NCBI GenBank assembly: GCA_030453005.1
Contig: JAKDLE010000148.1
Coordinates: forward strand, 1 to 6,956
Reading direction: 5' to 3'
DNA length: 6,956 bases
DNA from: Pseudonocardia sp.
GTDB lineage: Bacteria > Actinomycetota > Actinomycetes > Mycobacteriales > Pseudonocardiaceae
The position numbers and the translations under genes were made by a program. Below, piece after piece: positions 1 through 4,595 of the stretch. Position 1 is the stretch's first letter. Every line of letters starts with the position of its first letter. Under the pieces are notes generated by a model. That model had not been told where the DNA came from. It saw only the letters and a program-made list of their open reading frames with translations, and searched no databases.

Positions 1-660
1 GGGTCGGTGGGGCCGTGCCGCGAGGGGTGCAGCCGCCGCGATCTCCGGGTCGGCCGGGCCCTCGGGAGTGGTCGACTCCCCGGCGGGCGGTGCAGGCTCG
101 GGCGTCGGCGGGGGCGGGGGCGTGTCGAGCGGGGTCGACTGCGCCACAGGCTCGACGTCGTCGGTCACCAGCGGGTTCGACGGGTCGGCCGCTCCCTGCG
201 GCTCCGGTGCCGGTGCCGGTGTCTCGCCTGCCGGGGCGGCCGGGTCGGCGGGTGCGTTCGGGTCTGGAGCGGGTGTCGTGGGCACCGGACCTGCGATGAC
301 CTCGCGGAACCGCAGCTGGGCGGTCTGGCCCAGCGAGCGCGCCTGCTCGCCGTCGTCGCCGGGCACCGTGATGGTCAGGTTGTTCCCGTCGAGCACCACC
401 TCGGAGCCGCCCACCCCCAGCCCGTCCACCCGCTGCTGGATGATCGCCCGGGCCTGTTCGAGCTGCTCACGGGGCGGCTCGGCACCGGTCTCGGTGCGGG
501 CTTCGAGCGTGACGCGGGTGCCGCCCTGCAGGTCGATACCGAGCTTCGGGGTGGCGCTGCCGTCCCCGGTGAAGAACACCAGTGAGTAGAGGACGGCGAC
601 GACGCCGACGAATGACGCGAGGTAGCGCCAGGGGCGGATCTGCCCCGGGGAGGTTGCCAC
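1..660 (-). CDS. secD: Protein translocase subunit SecD, N-terminal 220 codons (cut by window edge)
   Basis: SecD is a membrane subunit that works with SecF to help SecYEG-SecA export proteins, using the proton gradient. The frame is open from a GTG at 660 to position 1. A membrane segment lies at about residues 13-30, ending in VFFTGD. The SecD hallmark LGIDLQGGTRV follows at residues 40-50, then the start of the periplasmic P1 domain (QRVDGLGVGGSEV at about 76-88, LTITVPG at 95-101). From about residue 124 the sequence turns into a Pro/Ala/Glu/Asp-rich low-complexity stretch that continues to the edge; mycobacterial SecD is known to have a similar proline-rich insert. The GTG start is chosen because AGGAAGAG (667-674) lies 6 nt upstream and the protein then begins just before the first membrane helix. 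It follows yajC by 54 bp. The transmembrane C-terminal half, and presumably secF, lie beyond the left edge. Family assignment is near certain. Confidence 0.97.
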   Translation of the reverse strand, partial: MATSPGQIRPWRYLASFVGVVAVLYSLVFFTGDGSATPKLGIDLQGGTRVTLEARTETGAEPPREQLEQARAIIQQRVDGLGVGGSEVVLDGNNLTITVPGDDGEQARSLGQTAQLRFREVIAGPVPTTPAPDPNAPADPAAPAGETPAPAPEPQGAADPSNPLVTDDVEPVAQSTPLDTPPPPPTPEPAPPAGESTTPEGPADPEIAAAAPLAARPHRP

Positions 661-683
661 GGTGGTCTCTTCCTGACATCCCG

Positions 684-700
684 CACCCGGTCACCGGGTG
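684..700. repeat. 17-bp perfect palindrome between yajC and secD
   Basis: CACCCGGT-C-ACCGGGTG has 8-bp arms around one central base, in the 54-bp spacer 14 nt after the yajC stop. In RNA it would form a seven-pair stem with a three-base loop, ending 9 nt before the secD ribosome binding site (667-674). No T-run follows, so a classical terminator is unlikely. It may be a processing or stabilising hairpin, or a protein-binding site. Confidence 0.7.
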
Positions 701-714
701 GCGGTAGGGGTGGT

Positions 715-1092
715 TCAGCTGCGCGAGGCGCCGTTGGCGTCGGTGTCGGTGGGGCTCTTGGTCAGCGAGGGAGGCGCGTCGACGACGGCACCGTCGGCGG
801 GAGCGTGCGCGCCTGCGCCGTCCGGGGTGTCGCCCACGACCTTCTCCCGGATCGCCGCGCGCACCCAGGTGGTGACCACGTCGTCGGCGATCTCCAGGTC
901 GACGGTCTCCTCGTAGCCCACGTCGACGACCACGCCGCGCAGCCCGGAGGTGGTGACGACGATGTCGCCCTCCTCCAGCGCGGCCTGCATCCGCTGCATC
1001 TCAGCAACCTGCTTGCGCTGCTTGCGGCTCGACAGGAAGATCGGGATGAACAGGACGAGCAGGAAAAGGGGCAACAGCAGCGAGAGGTCCAT
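715..1092 (-). CDS. yajC: Preprotein translocase subunit YajC
   Basis: YajC is a small single-pass inner-membrane protein of the SecDF-YajC accessory complex. The 125-residue product opens with a hydrophobic helix (residues 2-20, LSLLLPLFLLVLFIPIF), followed directly by a basic patch (SSRKQRKQ, 21-28), so the rest should be cytoplasmic. The conserved YajC core follows: an amphipathic EMQRMQAALEEGD, then VVTTSGLRGVVVDV at 45-58 and a DDVVTTWVRAAIREKV segment ending near 86. Residues 87-125 form a low-complexity Ala/Asp/Thr/Pro tail, as in other actinobacterial YajC proteins. The ATG at 1092 is preceded by two GGAGA motifs; the one at 1103-1107 has a 10-nt spacing and is the better ribosome binding site. 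It sits 51 bp after ruvB and 54 bp before secD, consistent with one transcript. Identification rests on length, topology, motif order and the adjacent secD. Confidence 0.95.
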   Translation of the reverse strand: MDLSLLLPLFLLVLFIPIFLSSRKQRKQVAEMQRMQAALEEGDIVVTTSGLRGVVVDVGYEETVDLEIADDVVTTWVRAAIREKVVGDTPDGAGAHAPADGAVVDAPPSLTKSPTDTDANGASRS

Positions 1093-1116
1093 GGTCTCCG
1101 TATCTCCGCACGTGTA

Positions 1117-1139
1117 GGGCCGTGGCAGTCTGCCGGCCC
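1117..1139 (-). terminator. Bulged hairpin between ruvB and yajC, possible weak terminator
   Basis: GGGCC-GT-GGCA-GTC-TGCC-GGCCC gives nine base pairs with a two-base bulge and a three-base loop, 4 nt beyond the ruvB stop codon. There is no T-tract, though many actinobacterial terminators lack one. Because yajC follows within 51 bp on the same strand, it may equally be an attenuator or mRNA-end structure that reduces read-through from ruvB to yajC. Confidence 0.4.
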
Positions 1140-1143
1140 AACC

Positions 1144-2169
1144 TCAGAACAACGTCGGAGGGCCACCGGGGTGCACGTCAGGCGGGGCGGTGAGGCCCAG
1201 GTGGGCCCAGGCCCACGCCGTGGCGACCCGGCCGCGAGGCGTACGCGCCAGCATCCCGGCGCGCACGAGATAGGGCTCGCAGACCTCCTCGACGGTACCC
1301 GGCTCCTCGCCGACCGCGACGGCCAGCGTCGAGACGCCCACCGGACCGCCGCCGAACGACCGGATCAGCGCGCCGAGCACGGCCCGGTCGAGCCGGTCGA
1401 GGCCGAGCTCGTCGACGTCGTACACGGCGAGCGCCTCCTGCGCGACGCGTCGGGTGACGACGCCGTCCGCCCGGACCTGCGCGAAGTCGCGGACCCGGCG
1501 CAGCAGCCGGTTCGCGATGCGGGGCGTGCCGCGGGAACGCCCCGCGATCTCCTCGCCCCCCTCGGGGTGCAGGTCGACGCCGAGGATCGGCGCGGCTCGG
1601 CGCAGCACCAGCTCCAGCTCCGCGGGCTCGTAGAACTCCATGTGCGCGGTGAACCCGAACCGGTCACGCAGCGGCCCGGTCAGCGCGCCCGACCGCGTGG
1701 TCGCCCCCACCAGCGTGAACGGGGCGAGGTCGAGCGGGATCGACGTGGCGCCCGGGCCCTTGCCGACGACGACGTCGACGCGGAAGTCCTCCATCGCGAG
1801 GTAGAGCATCTCCTCGGCCGGGCGGGCGATGCGGTGGATCTCGTCGATGAACAGGACGTCGCCGGGCGCGAGGTTGGACAACATCGCCGCCAGGTCACCC
1901 GCCCGCTCCAGCGCGGGCCCCGAGGTGAGCCGGATCGCCGCGCCCATCTCCGTGGCGACGATCAGTGCGAGCGAGGTCTTGCCCAGCCCGGGCGGCCCGG
2001 AGAGCAGGATGTGGTCGGGTGGGTCCCCGCGCCGCCGGGCGCCCTCCAGCACGAGCTCGAGCTGCTCACGCACCCGCGGCTGCCCGATGAACTCGGTGAG
2101 GTCGCGCGGCCGCAGGGTGACGTCGACGGCGAGATCCTCGGCCTCCGCGGCCGGCGACAACTCACCCAC
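1144..2169 (-). CDS. ruvB: Holliday junction branch migration ATPase RuvB
   Basis: RuvB is the hexameric AAA+ motor that pulls DNA through the RuvA-bound Holliday junction. The 341-residue product has Walker A GPPGLGKT at 58-65, Walker B LFIDEIH at 106-112, sensor 1 in GATTRSG (155-161), the arginine-finger region LRDRFG (167-172) and a sensor-2 stretch [13 protein letters not shown] (213-225). A winged-helix DNA-binding domain follows ([13 protein letters not shown], 271-283; [17 protein letters not shown], 298-314). No expected motif is missing, and length fits the family (about 340-350). The GTG at 2169 is chosen because GGGAGGAA (2176-2183) lies 6 nt upstream. An in-frame GTG at 2187 would add six residues but has no ribosome binding site, and it falls inside the inverted repeat at 2184-2244. 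It follows ruvA by 87 bp and precedes yajC by 51 bp. Confidence 0.98.
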   Translation of the reverse strand: MGELSPAAEAEDLAVDVTLRPRDLTEFIGQPRVREQLELVLEGARRRGDPPDHILLSGPPGLGKTSLALIVATEMGAAIRLTSGPALERAGDLAAMLSNLAPGDVLFIDEIHRIARPAEEMLYLAMEDFRVDVVVGKGPGATSIPLDLAPFTLVGATTRSGALTGPLRDRFGFTAHMEFYEPAELELVLRRAAPILGVDLHPEGGEEIAGRSRGTPRIANRLLRRVRDFAQVRADGVVTRRVAQEALAVYDVDELGLDRLDRAVLGALIRSFGGGPVGVSTLAVAVGEEPGTVEEVCEPYLVRAGMLARTPRGRVATAWAWAHLGLTAPPDVHPGGPPTLF

Positions 2170-2183
2170 CGAACGTTCCTCCC

Positions 2184-2244
2184 GCACTTCGGAGCCACAG
2201 CGCTGTTCTGGGGGCCCGGAGACCGCAGTATGGCTCCGAAGTGC
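2184..2244. repeat. 61-bp imperfect palindrome between ruvA and ruvB
   Basis: The arms GCACTTCGGAGCCA (2184-2197) and TGGCTCCGAAGTGC (2231-2244) are perfect 14-bp inverted repeats. The 33-bp interior is itself partly symmetric about the same centre (2214): eight of its sixteen paired positions match without any gap, including GGG/CCC at the tip. The element takes up most of the 87-bp ruvA-ruvB spacer, and its left end touches the ruvB ribosome binding site (2176-2183). No U-run follows it on the minus strand. It could be an mRNA hairpin affecting ruvB expression, an attenuator, or a dispersed palindromic element. No target-site duplication is evident. Confidence 0.85.
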
Positions 2245-2256
2245 CGTCCGGGGGCG

Positions 2257-2850
2257 TCACCGGTGGGCCAGGGTGCTCAGGGCGGTGCGGAGCAGGGCGC
2301 CCGCGTCGGCGTCCGGGGTCTCGGCTTGGGCCTTGGTCACGGCGGTCTCCGCGGGTCGCGCCGTGAAGCCGAGGCCCACCAGAGCCTCCACGACCTGGTC
2401 ACGGCGGGGGTTGCCGCCGGTCGCCTGCGGCGTCGCGGGGCCTGCGGCGGGCGCGTCCACCTTGTCGCGCAGCTCGATGACCATCTTCTCCGCGGTCTTG
2501 CGGCCCACCCCGGGGACGCGGGTGAGGGTGGCGAGGTCGTTGTCGACGACGGCGCGCCGCAGCGTGGCGGGATCGAGCACGGCGAGGATGGCCAACGCGA
2601 CCCGCGGCCCGACGCCCTGCGCGTTCTGCAGCAGGACGAACAGCTCGCGCTGCTCGTGGTCGGCGAACCCGAACAGCGTCAGCGAGTCCTCCCGGACGAC
2701 GAGCACCGTGGAGAGCCGGGCCTCCCGACCGCGCCGCAGCCCGGCCAGCGTGTTCGGGGCGGCGACGACCGCCAACCCCACCCCACCGACCTCGACGACG
2801 GCGTGGTCGAGCGCGATCTCCAGGACCTCGCCGCGTACCGAGGAGATCAT
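2257..2850 (-). CDS. ruvA: Holliday junction DNA-binding protein RuvA
   Basis: RuvA tetramers hold the Holliday junction in an open planar form and load RuvB rings on opposite arms. The 197-residue product shows the three family domains. The OB fold is about 1-62 (starts [12 protein letters not shown], ends LTLFGF), with the acidic pin residues E54-D55 in the VVRED segment. Domain II has two helix-hairpin-helix motifs, [12 protein letters not shown] (78-89) and [12 protein letters not shown] (112-123). After a flexible Ala/Pro-rich linker (about 132-148) comes the small C-terminal RuvB-binding domain ([12 protein letters not shown] and onward, 151-197). The ATG at 2850 has AAAGGG (2858-2863) 7 nt upstream. 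A perfect palindromic SOS box lies 22 nt upstream of the start, so ruvA, and probably ruvB, may have its own LexA-controlled promoter besides read-through from ruvC, which ends 86 bp upstream. It looks complete and ordinary. Confidence 0.98.
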   Translation of the reverse strand: MISSVRGEVLEIALDHAVVEVGGVGLAVVAAPNTLAGLRRGREARLSTVLVVREDSLTLFGFADHEQRELFVLLQNAQGVGPRVALAILAVLDPATLRRAVVDNDLATLTRVPGVGRKTAEKMVIELRDKVDAPAAGPATPQATGGNPRRDQVVEALVGLGFTARPAETAVTKAQAETPDADAGALLRTALSTLAHR

Positions 2851-2871
2851 TCGCGCACCCTTTCGACACCC

Positions 2872-2887
2872 ACGAACAGCTGTTCGA
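2872..2887 (-). promoter_or_regulatory. LexA (SOS) box upstream of ruvA
   Basis: ACGAAC-AGCT-GTTCGA matches the actinobacterial/Gram-positive LexA operator TCGAAC-N4-GTTCGA at all but the first base, and the inner 14 bases (2873-2886) are a perfect palindrome. It lies 22 nt upstream of the ruvA ATG. On the minus strand a possible -10 hexamer TAGCCT (2890-2895) sits just upstream, so bound LexA would cover the start of transcription. No convincing -35 is visible. This implies damage-inducible expression of ruvA, and of ruvB if co-transcribed. Confidence 0.85.
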
Positions 2888-2936
2888 GCAGGCTACCGGG
2901 CCGTTCGGCCGCGGCCGCGGAGGGCACGCCGCGCTC

Positions 2937-3503
2937 CTACCGAGCGAGCCTGGCCGCTGCGGCGAGCCGGGCGCGGTGTGCGCGCGCGAGCTCGTCGGAA
3001 CGGGACTTGGCCTGCGCCATCCGGTCGAGCATCGGGGCGCGCCAGCAGTGGCAGATCGCCAGGGCCAGCGCGTCGGCGGCGTCGGCGGGACGGGGCGCCT
3101 CGGTGAGCCCCAGCAGCTTGGTGACCATCGTCGTCACCTGCGCCTTGTCCGCCCGACCCTCGCCGGTGACGGCGGCCTTGACCTCGCTCGGCGTGTGGAA
3201 CGCCACCGGCAGGCCTGCCCGCGCGGCGAGCAGCGCGACCACGCCGCTCGCCTGCGCCGTGCCCATCACGGTGCGCACGTTGTGCGGGCTCAACACCCGC
3301 TCGAGCGCCACGCCGGCCGGGCGGTGCGCGGCTATCCAGCGCGCGACCTCCGCCCCCATCTCCAACAGCCGACGCTCCAGCGGGAGGGTCGCCGTGGTGC
3401 GCACGACGCCGACGTCGACGCAGCGGACCGACCTCCCGGCGCCGCCGTCGACCACCCCGAGGCCACATCGCGTCAGGCCCGGGTCCACACCCAGAACCCG
3501 CAC
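2937..3503 (-). CDS. ruvC: Crossover junction endodeoxyribonuclease RuvC
   Basis: RuvC is the dimeric, metal-dependent nuclease that cuts Holliday junctions symmetrically to resolve recombination intermediates. The 188-residue product opens with [17 protein letters not shown], which carries the first catalytic acid, D7. The second is E68 in GVALERV, and the last pair is D141 and D144 in the [15 protein letters not shown] motif; these match the known DEDD set of the RNase H-like fold. Conserved segments between are [17 protein letters not shown] (72-88) and [20 protein letters not shown] (104-123). A basic, Ala/Arg-rich tail (165-188) ends the protein. The frame stays open far upstream, but homology begins at the GTG at 3503, which has GGAGGGGG (3513-3520) 9 nt before it. 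A GAAC-N4-GTTC SOS box abuts this ribosome binding site. It is the first gene of the ruvCAB group; the next gene upstream on this strand ends 164 bp away. Confidence 0.98.
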   Translation of the reverse strand: MRVLGVDPGLTRCGLGVVDGGAGRSVRCVDVGVVRTTATLPLERRLLEMGAEVARWIAAHRPAGVALERVLSPHNVRTVMGTAQASGVVALLAARAGLPVAFHTPSEVKAAVTGEGRADKAQVTTMVTKLLGLTEAPRPADAADALALAICHCWRAPMLDRMAQAKSRSDELARAHRARLAAAARLAR

Positions 3504-3520
3504 GAGTCCCGACCCCCTCC

Positions 3521-3536
3521 GTGAACGGTTGTTCGC
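3521..3536 (-). promoter_or_regulatory. LexA (SOS) box upstream of ruvC
   Basis: GTGAAC-GGTT-GTTCGC keeps the invariant GAAC-N4-GTTC core (3523-3534), with three mismatches in the outer flanking bases of the LexA consensus. It directly abuts the ruvC ribosome binding site, 17 nt from the GTG start. A possible minus-strand -10 hexamer, TACCGT (3541-3546), lies just upstream, the same arrangement as at ruvA. The right half-site is shared with a second palindrome, GTTCGCGCGAAC (3531-3542). LexA control is inferred from the motif and gene. Confidence 0.75.
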
Positions 3537-3609
3537 GCGAACGGTACCGCCGCGGGCCCGTCGGAGGCGGTCGGCACGCCGGGCCATCGGCGCTAGTGCA
3601 GCACCGCGA

Positions 3610-3637
3610 CGCGCGCGGGCCGGGCAGAACGCGCGCG
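3610..3637 (-). repeat. GC-rich inverted repeat downstream of the P-loop kinase gene
   Basis: Arms CGCGCGCG (3610-3617 and 3630-3637) flank a 12-nt spacer, about 30 nt past the stop of the kinase gene on the minus strand. The position suits a transcription terminator before the ruvC promoter, but alternating GC is self-complementary and arises easily at this base composition, and no T-run follows. The rest of the 3504-3667 gap holds the ruvC ribosome binding site and SOS box and nothing else I can support. Confidence 0.3.
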
Positions 3638-3667
3638 GCACTCCCGCCGCTCCTCTCGCCGACGTCG

Positions 3668-4207
3668 TCAGCCGACCGTCGCAAGCCAGGCGTCGACCTC
3701 GCGCCTGTTGCGCAGGCGCACGACCGGCGGGCAGGCGCCCGAGGCCTGCGCCTCGCCGACGAGCCGCGCCGTCCGCGGGTGTGACCGCCACGCCCAGCGC
3801 CACAGGTGGCCGCTGTCGGTGAACACCGTCCACAGCGGCGGCTCGACGTTGCCGTTCCAGAGCACCGTGCGACGCAGGCGGCGACGCAGGGTACGCGCGA
3901 CGAGCCGCCCGAACACGAGCCGACGCGGCAGGTCGAGCCACACGAGCAGCTCCGCGCGCTCCAGGAGCAGCGGTCGCAGCGCCGAGTACTGCCACTCGGT
4001 GACCCAGGCGTCCCGGGCGGCGAGGGAAGCCCCCTCGGCGGCGAACTCCGGGCGCGGCACCCAGCCCGGGCCGTGGCGCAACGCGTCGAGCTCGACGTAG
4101 GGCAGCCCGGTGCGCGCCGCGAGCGCCGCGGCGAGCGTGCTCTTACCCGACCCGGAGGTGCCGGTGACGAGGATCCGACGCGGGCGGCTGGGAACGGCCT
4201 CGCACAT
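3668..4207 (-). CDS. P-loop NTPase, adenylate-kinase-like small kinase family
   Basis: The 179-residue protein has a clear nucleotide-binding loop, GTSGSGKST at 16-24, preceded by a beta strand (RILVTG) as in small nucleoside/nucleotide kinases. Further motifs fit the group often annotated as adenylate kinase-like or DNA topology modulation (FlaR-like) proteins: [15 protein letters not shown] (35-49), where the Asp and a following aromatic are typical; [20 protein letters not shown] (87-106), a Walker B-like strand followed by an Arg-rich lid; and [12 protein letters not shown] (115-126). Substrate is unknown; phosphate transfer from ATP is inferred only from the fold. Start choice: the ATG at 4207 has GGAG (4214-4217) 6 nt upstream. 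The in-frame ATG at 4219 would add four residues but lacks a ribosome binding site. It is divergent from the 4254 gene and stands 164 bp upstream of ruvC; the SOS box in that gap suggests separate transcription. Confidence 0.8.
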   Translation of the reverse strand: MCEAVPSRPRRILVTGTSGSGKSTLAAALAARTGLPYVELDALRHGPGWVPRPEFAAEGASLAARDAWVTEWQYSALRPLLLERAELLVWLDLPRRLVFGRLVARTLRRRLRRTVLWNGNVEPPLWTVFTDSGHLWRWAWRSHPRTARLVGEAQASGACPPVVRLRNRREVDAWLATVG

Positions 4208-4253
4208 CGGCGTCTCCATAGGGTCGCGGGCATGGACGTGGAGATCGTGGCCC

Positions 4254-4529
4254 ATGCGGCACACGATCGCGCTGCGCGGATACGACGTCGACGCGCTCGC
4301 CGCCACGCGCGACCACCCCGGCGCCGAGTTCACCATCGACTCCGGCGACGGGCCCGTCCGGTTCCGCGCCCACCGCCCCGCCAACCCCTGCGCATGGATG
4401 GACGCGGTGCTCGCGCCGGGGGCGTTCCAGGCCCTGCGCCGCCGCGGCGGGGTGCGCTGCGAGCCCCTCGACGACGGGACGCTGCGGCCCGGCCGCGCCG
4501 TGCTGGTCGGCGGCGCGCTCACGTCGTGA
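4254..4529 (+). CDS. Hypothetical protein, 91 residues
   Basis: I do not recognise this protein. It begins MRHTIALRGYDVDALAATRD and includes FTIDSGDGPVRFRAH, NPCAWMDAVLAPGAFQALRRRGG and a C-terminal LRPGRAVLVGGALTS. There is no signal peptide, membrane helix or obvious metal site; the two Cys are far apart. It is probably a small soluble alpha/beta protein. Support for being real: nearly every codon ends in G or C, as in its neighbours; GGAG (4240-4243) precedes the ATG by 10 nt; and no other in-frame start is available nearby upstream. It is divergent from the P-loop kinase gene across 46 bp and is followed, after 66 bp, by the large ATPase gene in the same frame, so the two could share a transcript. 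Function cannot be assigned from the sequence. The short length leaves some doubt that it is expressed. Confidence 0.7.
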   Translation: MRHTIALRGYDVDALAATRDHPGAEFTIDSGDGPVRFRAHRPANPCAWMDAVLAPGAFQALRRRGGVRCEPLDDGTLRPGRAVLVGGALTS

Positions 4530-4595
4530 CCGATGCGGGCACGGGCCCCCGAACGGTCTCTGGACGCACCCCCTCGCGCCGACGACCCTGGTCTG

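Noticed and set aside
2171..2178. GAACGTTC palindrome next to the ruvB start, considered as a third SOS box
   Set aside because: It lacks the four-base spacer between GAAC and GTTC that LexA sites need, and it lies inside the ribosome binding site to start codon interval.
2909..2920. CCGCGGCCGCGG palindrome downstream of the ruvC stop as a terminator
   Set aside because: It is a short self-complementary GC run with little room for a loop and no T-run; such runs are common at this base composition.
805..3822. A plus-strand open frame of about 1005 codons across yajC, ruvB, ruvA and ruvC
   Set aside because: It lies antisense to four well-identified genes, its product is Arg/Gly/His-rich low complexity with no domain, and long antisense frames are expected where GC is this high.
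4208..4253. A TAGGGT (4219-4224) -10-like element for the plus-strand hypothetical gene in the divergent gap
   Set aside because: A single TANNNT match without a recognisable -35 is too weak to call a promoter, though one for each direction is expected in or near this gap.
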